Positions 9,227 to 16,870 of a stretch of DNA of 64,000 bases are shown in pieces (the stretch's first letter is position 1; each line of letters starts with the position of its first letter). The notes under the pieces were generated by a model that saw nothing but the letters and a program-made list of their open reading frames with translations, did no database searches and had not been told where the DNA came from. Source of the DNA: CAZJWR01 sp964549765. Lineage in GTDB: Bacteria > Zixibacteria > MSB-5A5 > GN15 > JAAZOE01. The position numbers and the translations under genes are program-made. The stretch is from NCBI GenBank assembly GCA_964549765.1, contig CAZJWR010000001.1:1-64000 (forward strand), written 5' to 3'.

Positions 9227-12200
9227 CGAATGCGATGGCGGTGATGACGGACAACGATTTTCCCGACGCGTATGCCATAATTTCCAAAATCGGCCGGGGG
9301 GGCACGGCCGATATATTTCTCGCCGAGCGCCGCGGCGTTTCCCGTTCGGTCGTCCTCAAAAAGTTTTATGTTCCTTCGGCGCAGAGCCTAATCGACTGCG
9401 AACAACGGGTGGCTTCCCGAATACAATATCCCGGATTGCTCCGGGTGCACCGGGCCGAAGACCCGTCCCGCACGGCGCCTTTCTTGGAGATGGAATACTG
9501 CGACGGCCCGACCCTCGAAGTCGTGATCGGGAACGTGAGCGAGCAGAAGCTTCTGGCGATTCTCTCGGCTATCGCATCTTCGCTGCACGTCCTCCACACG
9601 GCCGGTTTTGTCCACAATGATCTGAAACCGGCGAATATTTTCTGTCCGGCCGGATTCGAAAACGATGATTTTCGGTTGAACAGTCTCTTTTATCTCAAAT
9701 TGGCGGATTTTTCCCTTTCGGAAACATGTCCCACCGCCGAGGAAGCGACAATCACGGGCACGGTCGGCTATATGTCGCCGGAGATGATTCTTCGCGGTCG
9801 GATCACGCCTCAGTCGGATCTCTTCTCGCTGGGCGTTATGGCGTATCAGCTCGCCTGCGGCGAGATGCCTTTTCAATCGGACAGCGACGATCCGTTGGAA
9901 ATCAACGCCCAGGTCACCGAAGGCGAACGGCCCGCGCTTGGCGGTCCTGCGGCGTCATTCTCACCGGCGACGGCCGAATTGATCCAAGCGCTGCTCGGGA
10001 TTGACCCGGCGACGCGCCCGGCCTCGGCCTTCGTTTTGATGGAACTGCTTTCAAAAGCGGGTTCGCCGTACCCCTTCCGCCGGGCCATACGGCCCCGGCA
10101 TCTGCTGGGTAGGGTAGACGCGCTCGATCCGGCGGCACTGACCCGTATATTCGGGGAGGGCAGCTTCTCGGACAACCAGATCGATTACATTGGGCAGACG
10201 ACGGGATTCGAGCGGTCCTGCGTGCGGATTCTTTTGGAGCATAATTTCGACCGGGATAATTTTGCCCGGATGAACGGCCACTGGGGATGGCGGCATGAAA
10301 ACGCCGACGCCATCGACTGGCCGGATCGCCTGACGCGGTTCAGCTTTCGCCCGTTGCGCGGACTGCCGGTATCGGTGAAGCAATTGGCGCTGGCGGCGGC
10401 CGTCCTGGGCCGCATCGATTTGGTGGAACAGGCCTCGGCAGTGATAACCGGAGATTCCGGGGAGATATTGAGGCGATGGAACGGCATTCCGGAAAACTGC
10501 CGCCTGGCAATGATTCATTCTCTCGATAAGACCATGACCCCAGTGACCAGAAAAATTCTATCGACCCGGCTCGCCCGGATATTTCGCGACATCGAAGTTC
10601 ACAAGCCGCTGGCGGGACGGTTGCTGTATCATGCGCAGGAGTATCCGGCGGCGATTGAACACATTATTGCGGCGGCGAAAAACGGTATGAGCCGGCGGGA
10701 TCACGAAGACTCACTCAAGCTATTGGAACTCGCCCGGGAAGCGGCCCGGATGATCGGCGACGTCGGGGCGGAAGGCCGGGTACTTTCGCGGCGCGCCTAT
10801 CTGGAAAAAGAATTGGGCGATATCGCCAGAGCCGAGATCACCTACTTAAGCATTTTCGATCTGCTGGAAAACACGCCCCATGACGAAATCATCGGGCAGG
10901 TCTGCAAGGCGCTGGGTGATTTGTATAAAGCCAAATCGGATTACGCAGCGGGGATCAAGGTGCTCGACCGCGCTCTCGAAATATACAACCGACTTGGCGA
11001 CCGACTGGGATTGTCACACACGTTCAACAATCTTGGCAACCTCTATTGGATATCGGGCCGATTGGACAAAGCGCTGGATCATTACCTGAAAGCGCTGGAC
11101 ATCCAGAAAGAGATCGATTCCCGAGGGGATATCGCCTCTACTCTCACCAATATCGGGACGGTGTACTGCGTCAAGGGTGATTACAGTAAGGGAATCGAAT
11201 ATTTCCGCGACTCGCTAACGATCAAAGAGCAGATCGGCGATAAAGGGGAGATTGCGGTGACATGGAACAATCTCGGTCTGGCCAATCTGCTTATCGGAGA
11301 CGTCTCGCAGGCCATCGAGGCCTATAAGCACGCCCTCTCGCTGAACCGTGAGATTGGCGATACACTGGAACAGCTGATCAATATCCAAAACCTGACCGAA
11401 GCCATGATCCAGGCCGGGCAACTTCATGATGCCCTCGAATATATGCGGAAAGGGGCGGTTCTGGCGGAACGATTGAACGACAATGGCCAGCGAAGTTCCT
11501 GCGCCTGCCTGACCGGGCAGTTGATGCGGCGCATGGGGTACTACGATGAAGCTGAGAAGCGGTTGACGGACGCGCTGGCGTTTGCCGAGGGGATCGATAA
11601 TAAGTCGCTGCTGATTCCCTGCTATATTAACCTGGCCTATACTCATCTGGCAATGAAGAGCCTCGAGATGTCCGAGAAATATGTTGCAGCCGCCGGAGAA
11701 ATAGCCAACACGCTCGGAGATAAAAACGCTCTCTTCCACGTCGCCCTGCTTCACCTGCAGTTGGGCCGGTACGAGGGCGGGGACGGAAAGGCGGCATCGC
11801 TCGCAGCGGAACTGAACACACCCCGGGAACAGGCGCTTCTGGCGCTAATCTCGCTGGAATTGAACAATCGCAGGGGATCGCTCGAGGGATCGGAGGCGTA
11901 TCTAAACGAGGCGGAAAAATATTTCGCCGCGTGCGACCGGGATATCGATCAAGCCCGGTATTATCTTGCCGCCGGAGATTACCGAATGCTTTGCAGCGAC
12001 GTCGGTGGGGCGGGAACGGACTACCGGAAGGCGAAGGAGTTGGCGGATGCGCTCAAGCTGCTGCCGGAACAGTGGCAGGCAGCGGCGGCGCTGTCGGAGT
12101 TCTCGTTTCGGCAGAAAGATCTCGAACAGTCGTTCGCCTCTGCGCGCCTGGCGACGACGACGCTCAAGAAGATCGCCGCCAAGATCAAAGACCCGGATCG

Positions 12201-12297
12201 CCTCGGGCGCTTCTATAATGACAGCCGCATCGTCGCCCTCCTGGGGAGGATAAAATCGCTGCAAACCGTTTTGGCCAAATCAAAAGGGGCCGTCTGA
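9223..12297 (+). CDS. Ser/Thr protein kinase with long TPR array
   Basis: 1024 residues. The N-terminal kinase domain (about 16-290) has the glycine loop IGRGGTADIF, Lys46/47 in VVLKKF, the catalytic loop HNDLKPAN (Asp133, Lys135, Asn138) and the activation segment ADFSLSE...GTVGYMSPE. Two departures from Hanks consensus are visible: HND in place of HRD and DFS in place of DFG; the catalytic and metal-binding aspartates are kept, so activity is still plausible. From about residue 480 to the end there are repeated tetratricopeptide units (for example GDIASTLTNIGTVYCVKGDY and GEIAVTWNNLGLANLLIGDV), a protein-binding scaffold. There is no transmembrane segment. The overlap with the upstream histidine kinase implies coupling. 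ATG 9223 is used; in-frame ATGs at 9235 and 9244 are alternatives. Confidence 0.9.
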   Translation: MTNAMAVMTDNDFPDAYAIISKIGRGGTADIFLAERRGVSRSVVLKKFYVPSAQSLIDCEQRVASRIQYPGLLRVHRAEDPSRTAPFLEMEYCDGPTLEVVIGNVSEQKLLAILSAIASSLHVLHTAGFVHNDLKPANIFCPAGFENDDFRLNSLFYLKLADFSLSETCPTAEEATITGTVGYMSPEMILRGRITPQSDLFSLGVMAYQLACGEMPFQSDSDDPLEINAQVTEGERPALGGPAASFSPATAELIQALLGIDPATRPASAFVLMELLSKAGSPYPFRRAIRPRHLLGRVDALDPAALTRIFGEGSFSDNQIDYIGQTTGFERSCVRILLEHNFDRDNFARMNGHWGWRHENADAIDWPDRLTRFSFRPLRGLPVSVKQLALAAAVLGRIDLVEQASAVITGDSGEILRRWNGIPENCRLAMIHSLDKTMTPVTRKILSTRLARIFRDIEVHKPLAGRLLYHAQEYPAAIEHIIAAAKNGMSRRDHEDSLKLLELAREAARMIGDVGAEGRVLSRRAYLEKELGDIARAEITYLSIFDLLENTPHDEIIGQVCKALGDLYKAKSDYAAGIKVLDRALEIYNRLGDRLGLSHTFNNLGNLYWISGRLDKALDHYLKALDIQKEIDSRGDIASTLTNIGTVYCVKGDYSKGIEYFRDSLTIKEQIGDKGEIAVTWNNLGLANLLIGDVSQAIEAYKHALSLNREIGDTLEQLINIQNLTEAMIQAGQLHDALEYMRKGAVLAERLNDNGQRSSCACLTGQLMRRMGYYDEAEKRLTDALAFAEGIDNKSLLIPCYINLAYTHLAMKSLEMSEKYVAAAGEIANTLGDKNALFHVALLHLQLGRYEGGDGKAASLAAELNTPREQALLALISLELNNRRGSLEGSEAYLNEAEKYFAACDRDIDQARYYLAAGDYRMLCSDVGGAGTDYRKAKELADALKLLPEQWQAAAALSEFSFRQKDLEQSFASARLATTTLKKIAAKIKDPDRLGRFYNDSRIVALLGRIKSLQTVLAKSKGAV

Positions 12298-12345
12298 GAA
12301 CAGACAACCCCTTACTCGGTCAGTTGGTTACAGAATGGAGAGGGA

Positions 12346-12444
12346 TCAGCCGCCTCCACCCCAACCCAACTGTCCCCCCAGGCTCCAGATGCCCGGGGCA
12401 ACCTTCTCTTCAAGCACTTCCACTAGAAGTTGATAATCCTTCAC
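12346..12444 (-). CDS. Candidate RiPP-like precursor peptide, 32 residues
   Basis: A small gene too short for normal ORF calling. The start is GTG (12444-12442). A near-perfect Shine-Dalgarno AAGGAGGTG lies about 5 bases upstream, and an in-frame TAA is immediately upstream of it, so the start is fixed. The product begins MKDYQLLVEVLEEKVAPG, an acidic and probably helical leader-like part, and ends IWSLGGQLGWGGGG, rich in Gly with two Trp. That split of charged leader and Gly/aromatic tail is typical of ribosomally made, modified or exported peptides. The gene lies downstream of, and on the same strand as, a PqqD-M50-HlyD fusion protein. A sigma-70-like promoter lies about 170 bases upstream. 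No radical-SAM or cyclodehydratase enzyme is in the window, so whether it is modified is unknown. Coding is inferred from the ribosome-binding site, context and composition. Confidence 0.62.
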   Translation of the reverse strand: MKDYQLLVEVLEEKVAPGIWSLGGQLGWGGGG

Positions 12445-12512
12445 GTGCTCACCTCCTTAAGTATAGTCAGCCAGAAGGTTGCCCGTCCATACGAATAGAT
12501 GTATGGGCGGGT
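12396..12512. repeat. Two overlapping inverted repeats around the small-peptide start
   Basis: GGGCAACCTTCT (12396-12407, inside the peptide gene) is the exact reverse complement of AGAAGGTTGCCC (12473-12484, in its leader), giving a 12-bp stem whose loop holds the ribosome-binding site and start. The second arm shares GCCC (12481-12484) with another hairpin formed by 12481-12492 and 12501-12512. The two stems therefore cannot form fully at the same time. This is the layout of a switchable leader, although no ligand or regulator is suggested by the sequence. Confidence 0.55.
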
Positions 12513-12522
12513 TTTCTTTCTT
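12481..12522 (+). terminator. Hairpin with T-rich tail after the kinase operon
   Basis: Arms at 12481-12492 (GCCCGTCCATAC) and 12501-12512 (GTATGGGCGGGT) form an 11-12 bp stem with an 8-base loop, followed by TTTCTTTCTT. Read on the plus strand it is a plausible terminator for the 7.4-12.3 kb operon. Read on the minus strand it is a 5'-leader hairpin of the small peptide gene. Confidence 0.55.
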
Positions 12523-12622
12523 AACTTCGATTCAATTACCGTGTGTAGGTCATCAATTGCCAATGCCTTCGCGGCCCACGCCTACAAGTCACATCCGTGT
12601 GAATCTCAGTCCTGTTTAATAA

Positions 12623-12650
12623 AACATAGTCTATTGCGCCGATATGTCAA
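12623..12650 (-). promoter_or_regulatory. Sigma-70-like promoter for the small peptide gene
   Basis: On the minus strand a perfect TTGACA (12650-12645) and TATGTT (12628-12623) are separated by 16 bases. The surrounding sequence is AT-rich compared with neighbours. The start point would be near 12616, giving a leader of about 170 bases that contains the hairpins described above. This suggests the peptide can be expressed separately from the M50 gene. Confidence 0.55.
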
Positions 12651-12736
12651 GCCAAATTCTCGATTTTTTTATAGAGTTAGTACAGTTGTCGCTACAAATT
12701 GTATATTTTATGAATACATACACAATATATGGTAAA

Positions 12737-15061
12737 TCACCACCATGACCAAAATTCGACTCGAATAAAAGACTTGACACGATCCATAAAAATGTTAAAC
12801 AAGGACGCCTTTCCGCACGATATCTTCGCATAGCCGCTCATGCCATCGCGCAGCATATCGCTCGCATTGTCGATAATGCCGTAGACCGCGAACCGGGCGC
12901 GATTGTCATTGTAATCGGCCCCGTCGGCCGAATTGGCGATATGTGTCACACGGCCTTCGAATACACGACCGGGGTAGGTGCGGACCTTAATTCGCACGTC
13001 GGCGTCGGGCTCGACGTACTCCAAGTAATTATCGGTGATAGGAATCGATACTTCTATTTCGGACATATCTGAAATACGGAAGAGGAGATTGTCCCGATAC
13101 AGGGCTGTGACCATGCCGTCGATCGGCGAGGTGATGACCTGAGCCGCCTCCTGCGACATCAAAAGCGATATATTCGCTTCCTGCGTGGCGATTTTCGATT
13201 TGAGGATACCAATCTCTTCCGGCTTTGGCGGCGATTTCAGCAGCCGCAGTTTCGCTTCGGCTTCTTCGAAATTGGAGCGGGCGACGTCCAGCAATGACTG
13301 TCCGTGTTCGAGGTTCTGTCCGGAAATCAGCTTTTTCTCAAAGAGCGACTTGTTTCGCTCATTATCTTTTTCGAGCTGGTCGACATTGGCCTGTGCGGCC
13401 CCGACGGCGGCTTGGGCGCTGGCGATTTCTTCGGGCTTGGGGGGCGACTGGGCCAGGGCCAATTCGCCGTTGAGCCGTTCGAGTTCGGCCCGCGCGGCCT
13501 CGAGGCTGGATGACACTTGGGTCGAGGCGATGGCGGCCAGGGTGTCGCCTTTGCGGATGGCGTCGCCCTCCTGGACGAGGGGTGTCAATCGCAGAACGGA
13601 TAAATCGCCGGTGGAGAGCTGGATATGTTCGGTGTTGAATTGACGGGACAGGCCGCCCTCGCGGAGTTTGGCTTCCAGAAGTCCCTGACCGGAGAACAGC
13701 GTTATGGTATAATCGGCCACCGGGCGCACGACCACGTTGCCGCCGACGTTGCGGGGGAAGGGGATGATGAAGATAAGAACGGTCAGCGCGACGATAACGA
13801 GACCGCCGACGATCAAATTGCGCGGTTTTGTACCCAGGGCCGTCATCACCTCCCGACTACCGATAAACCTGATACCCTGCACTAAGGGTCCTTTGAAGAT
13901 AAGAGCCAGCAAAATCAAAAACAAGATAAAACCGGTTCCACCGAGCAGGCCGACTAGGAAGCGATACACGATTACGGCGACGACGATGATAAGCAGAAGA
14001 CTGTATGCCCCCGCCAGCAGCGTATAGAAAACAAAAACGCGTTTCTCGCGCGGGGTAGCGGGCGTGGGCGGCGGTTTCAGGCCAATGGCGCGCCTGACGA
14101 TATGTTTCAGGAATGCGAAGGATTTGCTTCGCAGGTTGGGGATACCGATCCATTCCGAAAGGAAGTAATAACCGTCGAGCTTGATGAGCGGATTGAAATT
14201 GAACAGCAGGGTCAGCAGGCAAACATTGGCCGAAATCCAGAAGAAATGATTGATCCCCGTCCCGACGACGGTCACGCGCCAACCGAATACGGCGACGGCG
14301 AAAAGCGCCATCTGGAAAAATATACCGGCCCAGATCACCGCCAGGCGATGCGACTTGCGACGAAACATCCACGAGTCGGACAGGTTGGTGTAGAAACAAA
14401 TTTGAAAATACAGCAGGAGAAAGCCCATCTCGCGCACCTGCCCGCCCAGGTACTTGCAGGTGAGGGCGTGGGCGAATTCGTGGAGGAGGATGATTATCGT
14501 TACCGACAGGAGAACGATGATGATCGAGCCGACGCTATACAGTTCGCGGGGGTCGAATTTGAACGATTCGAAATTGGCCGAATAGACGCAAAAACCGGCG
14601 AGGATGAAGAGAATCATGAGGGTGAGCGACAGGGGATGAAACAAAAAACGCAGCGGGGGGAGAAGGGCGTTCAATAAACGATCGGGATTGAACGCCTTGA
14701 GCTTGATGAATAGGATTTTTGAGAACAACGATTTGCGCGTCTGGCGCAGGTATCGTCCCGACGAAGTCTCATATTCGGCGCGCGGCCCCTCGAAAAAATA
14801 CAGTTCGTCGATCCGTTGCGCGAATTTTTCCACGGCCTCGGACGAAACGTTGAGATTGAAGGTGTTGCGGAATCGTTGGGCGATGGTTTCGCTGTCGGCG
14901 GCGCCGTCGAATTGCCGGACGATAAAATATTCCGGCTCGCGCAGGCGGAAATATCGGAAAGTGATAGGGTCCTTGAGGACATAGATTTTTTGCCCATCGC
15001 TTTCCTGCTCGGCGACGATGAGATCGTCGCGCAATTTCGGCGGCCGTTCCCATTCTCCCAT
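12737..15061 (-). CDS. PqqD-like domain / M50 site-2 protease / HlyD-type adaptor fusion
   Basis: 774 residues. Residues 9-92 form a PqqD-like domain (PKLRDDLIVAEQE...), the fold that binds precursor peptides in RiPP pathways. A multi-pass membrane region follows with zinc site HEFAH (194-198) and the second M50 motif NFNPLIKLDGYY (288-299, Asp296). Further membrane segments run to about 430. Residues 440-760 are an HlyD/MFP adaptor: two lipoyl-like half motifs flank a coiled-coil hairpin with a duplicated SPPKPEEI. The C-terminus ends in FWSWW. Inference: it binds, cleaves and passes a small peptide out of the cell, and the 32-residue peptide gene downstream is the obvious candidate. ATG 15061 has GGAGG about 20 bases upstream, which is too far. 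A better-placed AAGGAG and ATG lie at 15141 in another frame, so the true start or a frameshift is uncertain. Confidence 0.88.
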   Translation of the reverse strand: MGEWERPPKLRDDLIVAEQESDGQKIYVLKDPITFRYFRLREPEYFIVRQFDGAADSETIAQRFRNTFNLNVSSEAVEKFAQRIDELYFFEGPRAEYETSSGRYLRQTRKSLFSKILFIKLKAFNPDRLLNALLPPLRFLFHPLSLTLMILFILAGFCVYSANFESFKFDPRELYSVGSIIIVLLSVTIIILLHEFAHALTCKYLGGQVREMGFLLLYFQICFYTNLSDSWMFRRKSHRLAVIWAGIFFQMALFAVAVFGWRVTVVGTGINHFFWISANVCLLTLLFNFNPLIKLDGYYFLSEWIGIPNLRSKSFAFLKHIVRRAIGLKPPPTPATPREKRVFVFYTLLAGAYSLLLIIVVAVIVYRFLVGLLGGTGFILFLILLALIFKGPLVQGIRFIGSREVMTALGTKPRNLIVGGLVIVALTVLIFIIPFPRNVGGNVVVRPVADYTITLFSGQGLLEAKLREGGLSRQFNTEHIQLSTGDLSVLRLTPLVQEGDAIRKGDTLAAIASTQVSSSLEAARAELERLNGELALAQSPPKPEEIASAQAAVGAAQANVDQLEKDNERNKSLFEKKLISGQNLEHGQSLLDVARSNFEEAEAKLRLLKSPPKPEEIGILKSKIATQEANISLLMSQEAAQVITSPIDGMVTALYRDNLLFRISDMSEIEVSIPITDNYLEYVEPDADVRIKVRTYPGRVFEGRVTHIANSADGADYNDNRARFAVYGIIDNASDMLRDGMSGYAKISCGKASLFNIFMDRVKSFIRVEFWSWW

Positions 15062-15206
15062 GCCGACAATTTATGCAGTTTGACCTCCAAAGGCCAATAG
15101 GATTTCCGGCTCGACAGAGCGAGCTCTGCCCTTGATAACATATTTTCTCCTTTCAGCCAAAATGATCGTATATTAGACCTATTACATCGAGTATAAAGGC
15201 TGACAC
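15062..15206. promoter_or_regulatory. Divergent intergenic region between the M50 gene and hgcA
   Basis: On the plus strand TATATT (15169-15174) could be the -10 element of hgcA, and AAAGG lies 7 bases before its ATG. On the minus strand TATACT (15195-15190) is a possible -10 element, and AAGGAG (15152-15147) precedes an ATG at 15141. That ATG opens MLSRAELALSSRKSYWPLEV in a frame different from the M50 protein. A short inverted repeat CAGAGC-GA-GCTCTG lies at 15115-15128. The elements are weak one by one; no clear -35 boxes. Confidence 0.35.
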
Positions 15207-16334
15207 ATGATGTCCGATTTGATTTCAGAACACGATGAACAGCCCTGTTGCGGGCCGATGATCGAGATTGTCGATGCCGCTGCGGCGGATATTCCCGCGC
15301 CGTGGATTGACAGCATCGTCAAAACATCCGTCCGCGATATCCCTCGAACCAAAACCTACCTCACTTGGGGCGACCGACTGGGGGCGTGGAAAGCGCGATG
15401 GGGCATCGGACGGATGCGCTACCGGATCGAGCCGGGCTTGTACGCGGTCGGTGGGCCCACGGCGGAATCTCACGTGTTCGTGACTGCCAATTACAAAATG
15501 AGTTTCGACCGGCTGCGATCCGCGCTCAAAGGCATCGACGGCTGGATTCTCGTCCTCGATACCAAGGCCGTCAATGTCTGGTGTTCGGCGGGGAAGGGGA
15601 CATTCGGTACCGATGAGCTTGTCAATCGTATCGGGACGGTCCGACTGCCCGAAATCATATCGCATCGGCGGCTCATTTTGCCCCAGCTTTCCGCGACCGG
15701 GGTAAGCGCTCACGAAGTCAAAAAGCGCTGCGGATTCCGGGTCACTTACGGCCCGGTGCGGGCCGATGATATCCCGGCTTTCCTGAGCGCCCGGATGAAG
15801 GCGACGCCGGAAATGCGCCGGGTGAAGTTTCCCTTCAAAGACCGTATCGCGCTGGCCCCGGTCGAAATCGTCAGGCACGGCAAATATGCGCTTCCGGCGG
15901 CGGTAGCGCTGTTTCTGCTTGCTGGATTGGGAACGGACGGCTATTCCATATCGCGGATAGCCAATTATGGCTTATGGAGCGCCGTTTTGCTGTCGGCGGC
16001 GTGGATTTTGGGAGCGGTGATGACTCCGGCGTTCCTGCCGTGGCTGCCGGGGCGGGCCTTTTCGGTCAAAGGGGCGTGGGTGGGGGTTTTTCTCCTGATA
16101 ATATCAGGCGTCGTTCTCTCGGCGTACCCGCACGTATTTCATAGCTGGGCGTCGGCGCTTGCCTGGCTGCTCATAATCCCGGCAGTGACCAGTTTCCTCG
16201 GCATGGAATTCACCGGATCATCGACGTACACCTCGCTTTCGGGGGTGCGTAAGGAAATGCGGGTTGCGGTGCCATTGCAGGTCGCCGGCGCGGCGGTGGG
16301 AACGATTCTCTGGGTCGCCGGGTTATTTATTTAG
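15207..16334 (+). CDS. hgcA: Mercury methylation corrinoid protein HgcA
   Basis: 375 residues. The corrinoid-binding domain (about 45-200) contains the cap-helix signature of HgcA as NVWCSAGKGTFGTDELV, with Cys126 as the predicted lower-axial cobalt ligand. The described consensus is N(V/I)WCA(A/G)GK, so the residue after Cys is Ser instead of Ala. Five membrane segments follow (about 228-244, 256-276, 288-306, 314-332, 354-373), with the conserved-looking FTGSSTYTSLSGVRKEM before the last. HgcA transfers a methyl group from its corrinoid to Hg(II). The related acetyl-CoA pathway protein CdhD/AcsC lacks this tail, so the five-helix tail separates the two. hgcB starts 16 bases downstream. The protein is slightly longer than the roughly 340 residues of the type proteins because of an N-terminal extension with a CC pair (Cys14-15). 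Confidence 0.94.
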   Translation: MMSDLISEHDEQPCCGPMIEIVDAAAADIPAPWIDSIVKTSVRDIPRTKTYLTWGDRLGAWKARWGIGRMRYRIEPGLYAVGGPTAESHVFVTANYKMSFDRLRSALKGIDGWILVLDTKAVNVWCSAGKGTFGTDELVNRIGTVRLPEIISHRRLILPQLSATGVSAHEVKKRCGFRVTYGPVRADDIPAFLSARMKATPEMRRVKFPFKDRIALAPVEIVRHGKYALPAAVALFLLAGLGTDGYSISRIANYGLWSAVLLSAAWILGAVMTPAFLPWLPGRAFSVKGAWVGVFLLIISGVVLSAYPHVFHSWASALAWLLIIPAVTSFLGMEFTGSSTYTSLSGVRKEMRVAVPLQVAGAAVGTILWVAGLFI

Positions 16335-16350
16335 ACAATGGAATGATACT

Positions 16351-16659
16351 ATGACGACTCTTCGATATATACCTCAAGTTGCCACCCTGGAGTTGGACAG
16401 CTCCAAGTGCAACGGTTGCCTAATGTGCCTGCACGTCTGTCCGCACGAAGTGTTCGCTGTCAAGAACAAGCGTGCGGTCATCGTCGATCGCGACGCCTGC
16501 ATGGAATGCGGGGCGTGCGCCATGAATTGCGAACCGGGGGCTATTACCGTGCAGAGCGGCGTCGGCTGTGCAGCGGCAGTGCTCAATAGCATGATCAAAG
16601 GGGGCGAACCGTCGTGCGACTGTGATTCAGACGGTGCCAACGGGGGTTGTTGCTGCTGA
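16351..16659 (+). CDS. hgcB: Ferredoxin-like mercury methylation protein HgcB
   Basis: 102 residues from ATG 16351; a longer in-frame reading overlaps hgcA and is rejected. Two [4Fe-4S] motifs are intact: CNGCLMCLHVCP (Cys20, 23, 26, 30) and CMECGACAMNC (Cys50, 53, 56, 60). CMECGAC is the HgcB hallmark. A further isolated Cys73 (GVGCAAAVLNS) matches the extra conserved cysteine of HgcB. The tail is cysteine-rich (CDCDSDGANGGCCC); a C-terminal vicinal Cys pair is a family feature thought to handle Hg(II). HgcB reduces the HgcA corrinoid. Having this protein right behind hgcA makes the identification of both firm. Confidence 0.95.
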   Translation: MTTLRYIPQVATLELDSSKCNGCLMCLHVCPHEVFAVKNKRAVIVDRDACMECGACAMNCEPGAITVQSGVGCAAAVLNSMIKGGEPSCDCDSDGANGGCCC

Positions 16660-16764
16660 CCCGGCCGGGATTTTGCCGATTCTAATGGTGGAATCTTTTA
16701 ATCTTTCCGCATGATTCACCACAAGAATTCCCCAATAACAGCCGCAAAATGCTTGGTGACAAAT

Positions 16765-16817
16765 TGTGAAAAATTTCACGAAAAGGGTTGATTTCGAGCC
16801 CGAAACGGCAGTATATT
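16765..16817 (+). promoter_or_regulatory. CRP/FNR-family-like operator and promoter upstream of iorA
   Basis: TGTGA-N6-TCACG at 16765-16780 (inside the perfect palindrome GTGAAAAATTTCAC) matches the CRP half-site arrangement. Just downstream a -35-like TTGATT (16788-16793) and -10-like TATATT (16812-16817) are 18 bases apart. The operator sits just upstream of the -35 box, as for class II activation. The 211-base gap between hgcB and iorA therefore probably holds the promoter for the ior-buk-ptb operon. No strong terminator was found after hgcB. Confidence 0.5.
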
Positions 16818-16870
16818 ATAGTGTATAAGTTATAGGCTCACAACGCGGTTAAAGATAGAGATGGTGAAAC

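Noticed and set aside
12324..12524. 66-codon plus-strand frame across the small-peptide region
   Set aside because: No ribosome-binding site and it runs through the hairpin; the minus-strand 32-codon gene has far better initiation signals.
15139..15141. ATG with strong ribosome-binding site as start of a separate gene
   Set aside because: After about 28 codons the frame becomes a shadow of the PqqD-M50 gene, so no separate protein is supported; kept only as evidence for an uncertain start.
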